A DNA stretch of 11,987 nucleotides from NCBI GenBank assembly GCA_051649345.1, contig JBOFGX010000100.1, positions 1 to 11,987 on the forward strand. The letters run 5' to 3'. Below are positions 1 to 7,565 of this stretch, piece after piece. Below the pieces are notes generated by a model. It was not told the origin of the DNA. It saw only the letters and a program-made list of their open reading frames with translations, and did not search any database. This DNA is from Leadbetterella sp051649345 (GTDB taxonomy: Bacteria > Bacteroidota > Bacteroidia > Cytophagales > Spirosomataceae). The translations under genes were made by a program, and so were the position numbers. Position 1 is the first letter of the stretch. The number at the start of each line of letters is the position of its first letter.

Positions 1-301
1 TTAGTCCTTTTGTAGATCCCGGTTTTATGGGTATTTCTTTGGTTTCATAGCCAAGATACGTCACCCTCAATATCGTTACATCTCTTTTGGTTTCAATCAG
101 GAAGTTGCCATCATTATCTGAGTAAACTCCCAACTTTATTTCTGGAAACTGAACAGAACCAAATGGAAGAGGGTCTCCCGATGTTTCATCTATTAATTTG
201 CCTTGTATGGAAGTGAATTGAGCGTTAATAGTCGTAGAACTTATAGAAAGTATGACTAAAAGATTCAAAAGTCTGAATAAACCAAATTTGCTGCACCTCA
301 T
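1..301 (-). CDS. Secreted protein with N-terminal carboxypeptidase regulatory-like domain (partial, C-terminus off left edge)
   Basis: This frame is open from an ATG at 301 to the left edge, giving the first 100 residues. Residues 1-28 form a clear Sec signal peptide: basic start, hydrophobic stretch at about 11-22, then a cleavage-like INAQ. Residues 31-95 read as a carboxypeptidase regulatory-like beta-sandwich, with IQGKLID, DPLPFGSV, GVYSDNDGNFLI and VTYLGYET in the expected order. In Bacteroidota this module heads DUF5686 surface proteins and TonB-dependent receptors; the rest of the gene, which would decide, is outside the window. An in-frame ATG at 358 would add 19 residues, but these would bury the signal peptide, so 301 is preferred. 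The gene lies 200 bp downstream of the ceramide unit on the same strand. The domain and secretion are well supported; the family is not. Confidence 0.75.
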   Translation of the reverse strand, partial: MRCSKFGLFRLLNLLVILSISSTTINAQFTSIQGKLIDETSGDPLPFGSVQFPEIKLGVYSDNDGNFLIETKRDVTILRVTYLGYETKEIPIKPGSTKGL

Positions 302-501
302 AAAGAATGTATGGATGCGATTTCTACTATAGTTAAAAATTGTATGCTGGTATTCCATTTAATTATTTGATAATCAACACAAAATTGAGCATTAGCCCAT
401 TTAAAAGTATTAAACCTAAGCTGTAATGCGGACGTAAAAGCGAGTACATATACAGAAATGAAGTCATATTTTAGTAATAAATTTTTAATACGTGATTTAG
501 G

Positions 502-1491
502 TTAAAGCCAACTGTTTTCCTTGTACCAAGCGATTGTTTCTTTCATCCCTTTTTTAAGATTATAGCTTGGTTTGAACCCAAAAGAATTTTGCCAAGTGAC
601 ATCAACGTGCCAATTTTTCGCACGTAATTCTGCAATTTTTGCTCGATTCAAAGGTGGGGCAATTCCTCGAATCATTCCCATGATTTCTACCAAGGCGGCA
701 ATCGGATAGATGACCACATTAGGCAGCGTCATAGATATAACTTTTTTCTTTCCAAGGGCATCAAGAACAGATGTTTTGAGGTCATCTGACACATAATCAT
801 AGCCATCTGAAAGAGTAAAAACACCGTGATTTGCACTTTCATGATTGGCTAGAAGCAAAATACTTTTTGCCACATCTATCCCATGTATAAAACTCAACTT
901 TTGATCGCTAGAGCCTATTTGAAAAGCAAAGCCAGTCTTCACGGTTTTTATAAATGTGAGGATATCTTTTTCCCAAGGCCCATACACTGCTGTTGGGCGA
1001 ACAATTATCCAATTTAATGAACTTGATTTTAAATAAAGTTCTGCCTTTAGTTTACTATGCCCATAATGTGTTAAAGGCCTTGGAATTTGATTTTCGAATA
1101 CACGATCAGCTTCATCGGGTGCAGCACCCAGGGCAGCAAGGCTACTCACAAATACAAACCTGCCTCGTAGGCAATGTGAATCTTGTATAGCCTCAATAAG
1201 ATTTTTCGTGTTTTTGAAGTTTATCCTATCAAAGTCTTCCTCGTGTAATGCCTTCGTTAAACCCGCATTATGAATAATCAAGTCAAAAACGCCGGCCGCT
1301 ATTAATTGATACGCTATTGTTGATTTGTCTTCCCAAAAAAGTTCAATGAACTTAATATTCTTGTTTTGAAGTCTTGCTTTATCTGAGCTTGCTCGAACAA
1401 CCGCCATTATTTCATAATTCTGACTAAGAAGTTCATCTACAATATAGCCGCCAATAAAGCCAGTTGCACCAGTTAACAGTACTCTTTTCAT
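502..1491 (-). CDS. cerR: NAD(P)-dependent epimerase/dehydratase-family reductase, probable ceramide reductase CerR
   Basis: The 329-residue product is an extended short-chain dehydrogenase/reductase. The nucleotide-binding motif GATGFIG is at residues 8-14, the catalytic serine region VSSLAA at 115-120, the YGHSK motif (Tyr143, Lys147) at 143-147, and VRPTAVYGP at 164-172, typical of the extended SDR fold. A hydrophobic stretch at about 257-275 may place it at a membrane. On fold alone it could be a sugar epimerase. Context argues otherwise: its ATG overlaps the stop of the acyltransferase gene by four bases (ATGA), and that gene follows serine palmitoyltransferase. In Caulobacter, an SDR of this kind (CerR) reduces the 3-keto group of the acylated sphingoid base to give dihydroceramide. 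The assignment is inferred from operon membership plus fold; the SDR call is near certain, the substrate moderately sure. Confidence 0.75.
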   Translation of the reverse strand: MKRVLLTGATGFIGGYIVDELLSQNYEIMAVVRASSDKARLQNKNIKFIELFWEDKSTIAYQLIAAGVFDLIIHNAGLTKALHEEDFDRINFKNTKNLIEAIQDSHCLRGRFVFVSSLAALGAAPDEADRVFENQIPRPLTHYGHSKLKAELYLKSSSLNWIIVRPTAVYGPWEKDILTFIKTVKTGFAFQIGSSDQKLSFIHGIDVAKSILLLANHESANHGVFTLSDGYDYVSDDLKTSVLDALGKKKVISMTLPNVVIYPIAALVEIMGMIRGIAPPLNRAKIAELRAKNWHVDVTWQNSFGFKPSYNLKKGMKETIAWYKENSWL

Positions 1492-2636
1492 AGTTCTATC
1501 GCTTTTTGGTAAAGTCTATGCGTGCGGTACATCTCGCCACCAATTCTTTCAAGTGCACGATTCATGACGGTATTGTTTTCCAAAATCCAAGAAGCTTCAC
1601 CAAATACAATTCCTTTACGCTGTGCTGTTTGATATGCTCTTACATAAAAGCAAGTGTCGAGTCCCGAGTTACGTACTTCAGGTAATATCCCTAGAGCCAC
1701 AATCCTTACCGATTTGATTTTTTTTCTACCAATGAGAATTTTCAATAGTCCTGTTGGTAAAAGTCTTCCTCGCTTTACGTGTAGCAATATTTCATTTATG
1801 TTAGGAATTGAAAGCGAAGCACCAACAAGCTTACCGTTTTTTTCTGCCATACAGACAAATTCAGGATCTATAATCATTTTTAAGTCAGCTCCCATTTGCC
1901 TTACTTCGGCTGGGGTCATCGGTACAAAGCCCATATTGTCATTCCAAGATTCATTGTATACTTCTAGGAATGCATCTATTTCTTTATGGTATCGCTTCAT
2001 ATCGAGATTTCGAATGGTGATCCCACGCTCAGTAAGTCTATTTTCAAGCTTAGTGCCCAAGTCATCCATAGTTTTGTTGTGGTTGCTTGTTAGAAGCTTG
2101 TAGCTTAACAGATTTACATACTTGATTGCTCCAAATCGTTCAATAAAATCTACATAATAAGGAGCATTGTAGGTTGTTAGTATTACGGGGGGTACGTCAA
2201 AGTTTTCAACCAAGAGTCCACAGCTTTCATTTGTCGAAAAATTAACGGGGCCAATCATGTTGTTTCTGGATCGTTTTTTCAGCCAATTAGAAGCGGTGTT
2301 AAGAAGTAACTCTGCCACCTTATAGTCATCTATGACATCAAAAAAACCAAAAAAACCGTCATTTTTACCTGAAAACGATACGTATCGTTTATTATCAATA
2401 GCTGCTATTCTTCCTACTACCTTATGGTTATTGTTTTTTACTACCCAATATTCAGCGTCAGCATGCTCAAAAAAGGGGTGTTTATTTTTGTTTAATAAAT
2501 CCCTTTGGCTAGTATGAAGTTCTGGAACATAGTTTTTGTCATTGATATACAAATCATGTGGAAAATCAATGAAAAGAGCTAAATCTTTACTTGAAATAAC
2601 TTCATAAATCTGATAATTGAATGAATTGGCTACCAT
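1488..2636 (-). CDS. bcerS: GNAT-fold N-acyltransferase, probable bacterial ceramide synthase (bCerS)
   Basis: The 382-residue soluble protein appears to be built of two GNAT-like halves. The first (about 8-160) contains VVGRIAAIDN and GPVNFSTNESCGLL, and the second (about 205-378) has an acyltransferase-like end with EASWILENN at 347-355 followed by MNRALERIGGEMYRTHRLY. The repeated fold and length suit the GNAT-superfamily proteins shown in Caulobacter, and proposed in Bacteroidota, to N-acylate 3-ketosphinganine using a fatty acyl-CoA or acyl-ACP. No signal peptide or membrane helix is visible, so it should act at the cytoplasmic face. It begins 14 bp after the spt stop and overlaps the reductase gene by four bases, so the three are almost certainly co-transcribed. 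The alternative is a generic GNAT acetyltransferase of another substrate; the position between spt and an SDR makes that less likely. Confidence 0.75.
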   Translation of the reverse strand: MVANSFNYQIYEVISSKDLALFIDFPHDLYINDKNYVPELHTSQRDLLNKNKHPFFEHADAEYWVVKNNNHKVVGRIAAIDNKRYVSFSGKNDGFFGFFDVIDDYKVAELLLNTASNWLKKRSRNNMIGPVNFSTNESCGLLVENFDVPPVILTTYNAPYYVDFIERFGAIKYVNLLSYKLLTSNHNKTMDDLGTKLENRLTERGITIRNLDMKRYHKEIDAFLEVYNESWNDNMGFVPMTPAEVRQMGADLKMIIDPEFVCMAEKNGKLVGASLSIPNINEILLHVKRGRLLPTGLLKILIGRKKIKSVRIVALGILPEVRNSGLDTCFYVRAYQTAQRKGIVFGEASWILENNTVMNRALERIGGEMYRTHRLYQKAIEL

Positions 2637-2650
2637 ACTTTTTAATTTAC

Positions 2651-3886
2651 TTATAGAAGAACCTCCTCGCTTTTAAATGCATTATCTCTCTGATTGCGTA
2701 AAATTTTCAGGCTATACGCGATTTCTGAAAGTATGTCAACGGCCGTATTGATTTGTTCAAACGTGTGCGTTGCCATCAGAGAAAACCGAATCAATGAATC
2801 GTGCTCAGCTACTGCCGGAGCAACAACTGGGTTCACAAATACACCTGCGTGAGCTGCCATGATCGTAAGCATAAATGCTTTTTCATTATTGCGAATGTAA
2901 ATGGGAATAATCGGCGATTCTGTTGGGCCAAGTTCAAAACCTACATTTTCTAATTTTCTTTTAGCATAATATGTGTTTTTCCAAAGTTGCTCTAGTCTTT
3001 CCGGTTCAGATTTAATGATTTCTAATGCGGCCAACACACTTGCTGCACTCGAAGGCGTCATGCTTGCACTAAAAATCACGGTTCTTGATTGATGTCTTAA
3101 ATAATTGATAAGATCTTTGTCGCCAGCGACAAACCCACCTAAGGATGCTAGTGATTTCGAAAAAGTTCCTGTCGTAACATCTACCTTATCGTTTAAGCCA
3201 AAATGATCTCCTGTACCGCGACCCAATTTCCCGATGACGCCAGTGGCATGTGCATCGTCTACAATCAAAGTAGCCTCATACTTGTCGGCCAGTTTAGAAA
3301 TAATTGGTAAATTGGCAATGTCGCCTTCCATACTAAAAACACCATCTACGATTATGGATTTAGCTTCATATTCTGCATCCAAGTTTTGAAGTTTACGCTC
3401 AAGATCGAGCATATCGTTGTGTTTATACTTGAGTGTTTTACCAAAACCAAGTCGAGTACCATCAATAATGGAAGCGTGAACTTTTTCGTCTACAAACACG
3501 ACGTCTTTTCTACCTATTAAAGGGGCAATAGCTCCTAAATTGGCCTGAAAGCCTGTACTATAGAGCAAAACGGCATCTTTTTTCAGAAAATCAACCAATG
3601 TCTCTTCTAGTTGTGTGTGGATTTTCAAACTACCATTCAAGAACCTAGAACCTGCACAACCTGTTCCATATTTTGATATGGCTTTTTGGGCAGCTTCTTT
3701 TATTTTGGGATGGTTGGTAAGTCCAAGATAACTGTTGGAACCAAACATCAAGGTGGGTTTTCCATCGATGAGTACTACAGTGTCTTGCTCAGACTCAATT
3801 TCTCTAAAGTACGGGTATAATCCCATTTCTTTAAGCTGATCTGGTAAAGTGAATTGGTTGATTTTTTGTAGATGATTTTTATTCAT
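2651..3886 (-). CDS. spt: Serine palmitoyltransferase (alpha-oxoamine synthase family)
   Basis: This 411-residue PLP enzyme condenses L-serine with a long acyl-CoA to give 3-ketosphinganine and CO2, the committed step of sphingolipid synthesis. Visible features are the substrate/PLP loop GTGCAGSRFLNG (74-85), His137 in KVHASI for stacking on PLP, Asp210 and His213 in DDAHATG, and the PLP lysine Lys244 in TFSKSLASLGGF. The Asp-x-x-His spacing and the 31-residue step from His213 to Lys244 match Sphingomonas SPT. Relatives KBL (glycine acetyltransferase) and AONS (biotin synthesis) share the fold; SPT is chosen because the next two genes are an N-acyltransferase and a reductase and no biotin or threonine genes are near. 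There is a charged 17-residue tail. It is the first gene of its unit, preceded by a 597-bp gap holding operator-like palindromes. Confidence 0.88.
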   Translation of the reverse strand: MNKNHLQKINQFTLPDQLKEMGLYPYFREIESEQDTVVLIDGKPTLMFGSNSYLGLTNHPKIKEAAQKAISKYGTGCAGSRFLNGSLKIHTQLEETLVDFLKKDAVLLYSTGFQANLGAIAPLIGRKDVVFVDEKVHASIIDGTRLGFGKTLKYKHNDMLDLERKLQNLDAEYEAKSIIVDGVFSMEGDIANLPIISKLADKYEATLIVDDAHATGVIGKLGRGTGDHFGLNDKVDVTTGTFSKSLASLGGFVAGDKDLINYLRHQSRTVIFSASMTPSSAASVLAALEIIKSEPERLEQLWKNTYYAKRKLENVGFELGPTESPIIPIYIRNNEKAFMLTIMAAHAGVFVNPVVAPAVAEHDSLIRFSLMATHTFEQINTAVDILSEIAYSLKILRNQRDNAFKSEEVLL

Positions 3887-4024
3887 AAAATGTTGATCTA
3901 TGTTATAGAAATAATCTGGCTTTTTTTAATAGCCTGAAAAACAAAAAGGTTGTTAAATTATGATCAATCGTAAATATTATTTGAATTTTACAATTTTAAA
4001 TTCGTAGAGTCATATATTCAAAAT

Positions 4025-4042
4025 ATTAAACAAACGTTTAAT
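4025..4042. promoter_or_regulatory. Operator-like palindrome, copy 1
   Basis: ATTAAAC-AAAC-GTTTAAT is a perfect 7-bp inverted repeat around a 4-base spacer. It sits about 140 bp before the spt start codon. Read on the minus strand it contains AACGTTTG, which resembles the Bacteroidota -7 box (TAnnTTTG) in its last four bases, with a TTG (4062-4064) 23 bp upstream, at the edge of the accepted -33/-7 spacing. A regulator bound here would cover the promoter. Size and symmetry resemble TetR-family operators, but no regulator gene is in the window. Confidence 0.45.
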
Positions 4043-4277
4043 TCTTCGATATAGTTTTTCTCAATACAAAATTTTCACAAGAATCTTTTGCTAATAAGAT
4101 TCGATTCAAAAATGAACCCAAAGAAACCACACCAAAAGTATATTATTAGTCACGAAACAATTGATTTTCTGACTATAATTCTTCTTTTGTCTTTACTAAA
4201 TCAGTCCTATCAAACAATACAATATATTACTCTTCCACAAAACTAGATTGTTATACAAACTTAAAAAACAAAACGAT

Positions 4278-4295
4278 ATTAAACAAGCGTTTAAT
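4278..4295. promoter_or_regulatory. Operator-like palindrome, copy 2
   Basis: ATTAAAC-AAGC-GTTTAAT is the same palindrome as the copy at 4025-4042 with one change in the spacer; the flanking AT and T bases also agree, giving 20 of 21 positions identical. On the minus strand it again has a TTG (4314-4316), here 22 bp upstream of an AACGCTTG octamer. Two copies with matching arms suggest a real protein-binding site rather than chance A/T richness; 253 bp between copies would allow looping. Confidence 0.45.
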
Positions 4296-4483
4296 TTTTA
4301 TTTTTTTTGTTATCAACGCATAAGAGATACTTTATCCTTATTTACGTATTGAATTACTTAAAACTTAAAGCTTTTCCATTCTAAATAAACTATGTTTAAC
4401 GTAAATATTCTCAGAAATAAATTAATAAATATTAAACACTAATCTCTACCGAATCGATCGAATCAAGGTGTATTCGAAACGGC

Positions 4484-5188
4484 TCACTCAAAATCCTTTT
4501 TATTCATGTTTACAATTTTACCATCGGCAAGTTCTATGGTTCTATCGCTGGCCTTAGCGAAGTCGTTATCATGAGTCACCGCTATGATAGTTTGTCCAAA
4601 TTCTTGGGAAATTTCTTTGAAAATATCATATACAATTGCCGTGTTTTTACTGTCGAGATTACCCGTAGGTTCATCCCCCATCAATATAGATGGGTCATTG
4701 ATCAATGCCCTCGCGATGGCCACACGCTGTTGCTGTCCTCCGCTGAGCTTAGAAGCGGGCTTTAAGGCTTGTTCTTGTAGACCTAGAATCTTCAGCTTTT
4801 GGTAGGCTCTTTCTTCTATTTCACCATACGAGTATTTACCCAATTTGCGTGCTGGAATCATGACGTTTTTGAGACACGAAAACTCTGGAAGTAAATAATG
4901 AAACTGGAATACAAAGCCGATATGTTCGTTTCGAATGGCGGCTAGTTCGTCGGTTTTTTTACCCGTTACCAATTCATCTTTGATGTATATTTTTCCTTCA
5001 TAATCCGTGTCCATGGTACTAAGGCAATACAGAAGGGTAGATTTGCCGGAGCCACTTTTGCCTACCAAGGTCAAAAATTCACCTTCATATGCCTCAAAGC
5101 CAACACTTTGAAGAGCTTGAAATTTTACGGGTTCATGGAAGTATTTTATCAAACCCTCTGTCTTTAAAACTATCTTATTGCTTTTCAT
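4484..5188 (-). CDS. ABC exporter ATPase, LolD/MacB type
   Basis: The 234-residue ATPase has all ABC motifs: Walker A GKSGSGKST (43-51), Q-loop Gln95, signature LSGGQQQR (148-155), Walker B ILMGDEP (168-174) with catalytic Glu173, D-loop NLDS (177-180) and switch His206. Length and the DEPTGNLDS stretch are typical of the LolD/MacB/FtsE subfamily, which works with FtsX-fold permeases by mechanotransmission rather than pumping through the membrane. It starts 4 bp after the permease stop and is the last gene of the exporter unit. Because an adaptor and a TolC protein are encoded in the same unit, a tripartite exporter role is favoured over LolCDE lipoprotein release. The subfamily is secure; the exported substrate is unknown. 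Confidence 0.93.
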   Translation of the reverse strand: MKSNKIVLKTEGLIKYFHEPVKFQALQSVGFEAYEGEFLTLVGKSGSGKSTLLYCLSTMDTDYEGKIYIKDELVTGKKTDELAAIRNEHIGFVFQFHYLLPEFSCLKNVMIPARKLGKYSYGEIEERAYQKLKILGLQEQALKPASKLSGGQQQRVAIARALINDPSILMGDEPTGNLDSKNTAIVYDIFKEISQEFGQTIIAVTHDNDFAKASDRTIELADGKIVNMNKKDFE

Positions 5189-5192
5189 TATT

Positions 5193-6425
5193 TTATTTTC
5201 TAAAAATTTCTACGGGATCTGTTTTTGCGGCCTTTCTAGCTGGGAAGTATCCTGCACATAGGGTGATAAACATCCCAAGTAATCCGCTTTGTATAAATAA
5301 GCCCAATTCGTGTCTGATAGGAAAATATCCCACAGGTCCACCCATGTACACCTTGGACATTATCGAAATAAGAATACCCCCCATTGCGAGACCCATGGAT
5401 GTTCCTATGAGACCCATCAATAAGGCTTCGATAACAAATATTTTTACGACATCAGCTCCCTTGAAACCCGTCGCTTTTAAGATGGCTATATCGTTGATTT
5501 TTTGCATGATTGTAGAGCTTAGTATATTATAAATACCAAAACCAGCTACTACTAAAATGGCCATTGAAATAGCTCCCATCATGGCTTCTCGGGTTTTATT
5601 GCTACTAAGAACGTCTGCATTGCTGGTCTTCCAATCTTCTACAGTATAAGAGGTTAGTTGCTGTAACTTCTCTACAAAAGGCTCCGTATTATTAGCATCT
5701 GAGACATTAATAAAAAGTGTACTTACGAAAGAGGGGCCTTCTTTGATAAATTGTTGAGCAGTACTAATATTGACATATGATTTAGAATTGTCATTCATAC
5801 TACTACCCGTATTAAAGATTCCTACAATTTTCATCACTTTTACGACACCAAAAGAAGACGTTATGGTAATGTTATCGTTAACACCTAAATTCAATTTTTC
5901 TGAAATACCGCTTCCTATGATGATACCGTTCAGGTTACCTTGAAGGGCTTCAATACTTCCTGCAACCATGTATTTATTGGTACTAAACATTTGAGCGTAT
6001 TCGATCATATTTACCCCGTTGCCTGTCCCTTTTACTTGAGCTTTTCCGCGATTATAAAATGCATCAAAATTCACTTGTGCGATAGCATTTGTTACATATG
6101 GTTGACTTTTTACGGTTGCTAATAGAGCCTCGGGATTGATGATTTTTTTTGACAAAGTAGTAATCTGAGGATTGATTATTACCCGCAAAGCACTGGTGTC
6201 TTCCGTTGTAAAAGGCTGACTTATTTCATCATTTTTGTAAATTTTAATATGGGCATTGTTCTTGAAAATTTCACCCATCGAAAAATTTGAAAAACCAGAA
6301 TTTAAAGAATTCATGAATAAGTATATTCCTACCCCAATCGTGACACCCAAAGCGGCTACTAGTGTCTGTTTTTTTCGAGTAAATATATGCGTAAGAGCAA
6401 TATCTACGTTTATGTTCTTTCTCAT
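5193..6425 (-). CDS. ABC exporter permease, MacB/FtsX fold
   Basis: The 410-residue inner-membrane protein has the MacB/LolC layout: a first helix at about 20-40, a periplasmic domain of roughly 240 residues (41-280), then three helices at about 283-305, 328-357 and 376-395. The segment between helices 2 and 3 carries IMQKINDIAILKATGFKGADV, the cytoplasmic coupling element of FtsX-fold permeases, and the protein ends with the common PARKAAKTDPVEIFRK. Unlike classical MacB, the ATPase is a separate protein, encoded 4 bp downstream, as in DevBCA-type systems. One permease gene is present, so the membrane part is probably a homodimer. It follows the adaptor gene by one base. Intact; family assignment firm. 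Confidence 0.9.
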   Translation of the reverse strand: MRKNINVDIALTHIFTRKKQTLVAALGVTIGVGIYLFMNSLNSGFSNFSMGEIFKNNAHIKIYKNDEISQPFTTEDTSALRVIINPQITTLSKKIINPEALLATVKSQPYVTNAIAQVNFDAFYNRGKAQVKGTGNGVNMIEYAQMFSTNKYMVAGSIEALQGNLNGIIIGSGISEKLNLGVNDNITITSSFGVVKVMKIVGIFNTGSSMNDNSKSYVNISTAQQFIKEGPSFVSTLFINVSDANNTEPFVEKLQQLTSYTVEDWKTSNADVLSSNKTREAMMGAISMAILVVAGFGIYNILSSTIMQKINDIAILKATGFKGADVVKIFVIEALLMGLIGTSMGLAMGGILISIMSKVYMGGPVGYFPIRHELGLFIQSGLLGMFITLCAGYFPARKAAKTDPVEIFRK

Positions 6426-6426
6426 G

Positions 6427-7563
6427 TTATTTCATCATTTGTCCACCTACTTCCGAGGTAGCAACTTTATTAGAAGCTATGTTTTCAGTAATCAAAACGG
6501 CGTTATCGTTGATCCCACTCAATACTTGGACCCAGTCGCTACTAGCAAATTTGGTTGTGATTTTAACTTTTTCTTTTTGTCCTTTCAATTGCACATATCC
6601 ACCAAAATCTACATAATTACGAGGAATAAGAAGAGCGTTTTTGTTTATACCCACAGTAATATTGGATTGTAATTGGGTATTGACGATGGCAAAATCTAAG
6701 GTCTCATTGAAGGTGATTTTACAAATAAAGGACTGTGAAGCTTCATCAAACGAAGGGTATATTTCTGCAACTGTAGCTTTATAGGTTTTGTCTTTATGGG
6801 TGTTTAACTGTACCAAAGCCTCTTGTCCTACTTTGATTTTGCCAATGTTGCTTTCATCAATATTAACTTCTGCGTAGATATCGGTTGGTTCACCAATCAA
6901 TGCTATCGCTTCTCCTCTGGTTACGTAGTCGCCAACTTGTTTGTATTTTTTGAAAACCTTCCCACTCTTTACCGCCTTTATTTGGTTTTTTGTAACCGCC
7001 ACGCTGTTCAAATCCTTCGAAACTCGATTACTCACTACTTGCTGATCGGCCTGAACCTTCATTTGTTTATAAAACTCCAAGGAGCTTTCGTACATGCTTT
7101 TCGAATTTTTGTATTGCAATTCTGTATTTTCAAGGTCAATTTTTGCGACACTGTTGCTTTCCCATAATTTTTGGTAGCGTTGTACTTGTACCAAGTCTTG
7201 CTCCATTTTTTGTTTATTGATTTGGATGGAGTGTTGAGCTTGCAACAAGGCAGGAGCATTGTTTTGAGCATTGCTTCGGGCAATTTCATAGAGCTCTTGG
7301 GCACTGCCTTGGTTAAGGCCACTTTCTTTGTTGTCTACGTTAGCCAAGATAGCTCCAGCTTGTACAAAATTGCCTTCCTCAAAATTTACGGCTGTCAAAT
7401 AACCATCGGCTTGGGCTTTGAGGGTATACGTATTCTTGGCTTCCAAGATACCTGAGGCAAATACAGTTTCGATGACGTCTTTTCGGATGGGTTTTGTTTC
7501 CTGAGTTTGTTTTCCGCAAGAAGCCATAAATAGGACTATGGGTGCGATGAGATATTTTTTCAT
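6427..7563 (-). CDS. Periplasmic adaptor (membrane fusion) lipoprotein of ABC exporter, MacA/HlyD type
   Basis: The 378-residue protein starts with MKKYLIAPIVLFMASC, a type II signal whose Cys16 would be lipid-modified, so it is probably an inner-membrane-anchored lipoprotein. The two halves of a biotinyl/lipoyl-like domain are at about 45-80 (KAQADGYLTAVNFEEGNFVQ) and 198-226 (SGKVFKKYKQVGDYVTRGEA). Between them, about 90-190, is a Gln/Lys/Glu-rich helical hairpin that should reach toward the TolC tip. Beta-barrel and membrane-proximal domains follow to residue 378. Such adaptors bridge the permease and the outer-membrane channel and stimulate the ATPase. It lies 2 bp after the TolC-like gene and 1 bp before the permease. 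The assignment to a tripartite exporter is secure. Confidence 0.9.
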   Translation of the reverse strand: MKKYLIAPIVLFMASCGKQTQETKPIRKDVIETVFASGILEAKNTYTLKAQADGYLTAVNFEEGNFVQAGAILANVDNKESGLNQGSAQELYEIARSNAQNNAPALLQAQHSIQINKQKMEQDLVQVQRYQKLWESNSVAKIDLENTELQYKNSKSMYESSLEFYKQMKVQADQQVVSNRVSKDLNSVAVTKNQIKAVKSGKVFKKYKQVGDYVTRGEAIALIGEPTDIYAEVNIDESNIGKIKVGQEALVQLNTHKDKTYKATVAEIYPSFDEASQSFICKITFNETLDFAIVNTQLQSNITVGINKNALLIPRNYVDFGGYVQLKGQKEKVKITTKFASSDWVQVLSGINDNAVLITENIASNKVATSEVGGQMMK

Positions 7564-7565
7564 TA

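Larger units (their letters stand above)
3887..4483. other. 597-bp A/T-rich intergenic region upstream of spt
   Basis: The gap lies between the end of the exporter unit and the start of spt, both on the minus strand. It holds two near-identical palindromes (described separately), a 7-bp inverted repeat at 4081-4102 with an 8-base loop and no U-tract, and extra half-site matches GTTTAAC (4394-4400) and ATATTAAAC (4429-4437). No convincing gene was seen; the longest plus-strand ORF I noticed codes for 44 residues (4112-4246). No strong terminator for the exporter unit is visible just after its stop. It must include the spt promoter. Confidence 0.7.

Noticed and set aside
392..419. Imperfect inverted repeat downstream of the ceramide unit, considered as a terminator
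   Set aside because: Short, interrupted A/T stem with no following U-tract in the minus-strand direction.
1654..2103. Plus-strand ORF of 149 residues opposite the GNAT gene
   Set aside because: Fully antisense to a well-supported gene with family motifs; the translation has no domain character.
4112..4246. Plus-strand 44-residue ORF with a hydrophobic middle, lying between the two palindromes upstream of spt
   Set aside because: Very short, in A/T-rich DNA, with no recognisable family, clear promoter or ribosome site; such ORFs are expected by chance. Only conservation in relatives would revive it.
4450..4464. CGAATC direct repeat separated by GAT just after the exporter unit
   Set aside because: Only six bases and a single pair; no structure or promoter relation, and it does not form a terminator hairpin.
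5089..5532. Plus-strand ORF of 147 residues opposite the ATPase/permease junction
   Set aside because: Antisense shadow spanning two real genes and their junction; low-complexity translation.
4484..6425. Permease and ATPase considered as LolCDE lipoprotein-release machinery
   Set aside because: There is a single permease and the same unit encodes an adaptor and a TolC channel, which fits a tripartite exporter better.
6256..6672. Plus-strand ORF of 138 residues opposite the permease/adaptor junction
   Set aside because: Antisense shadow across two confident genes.
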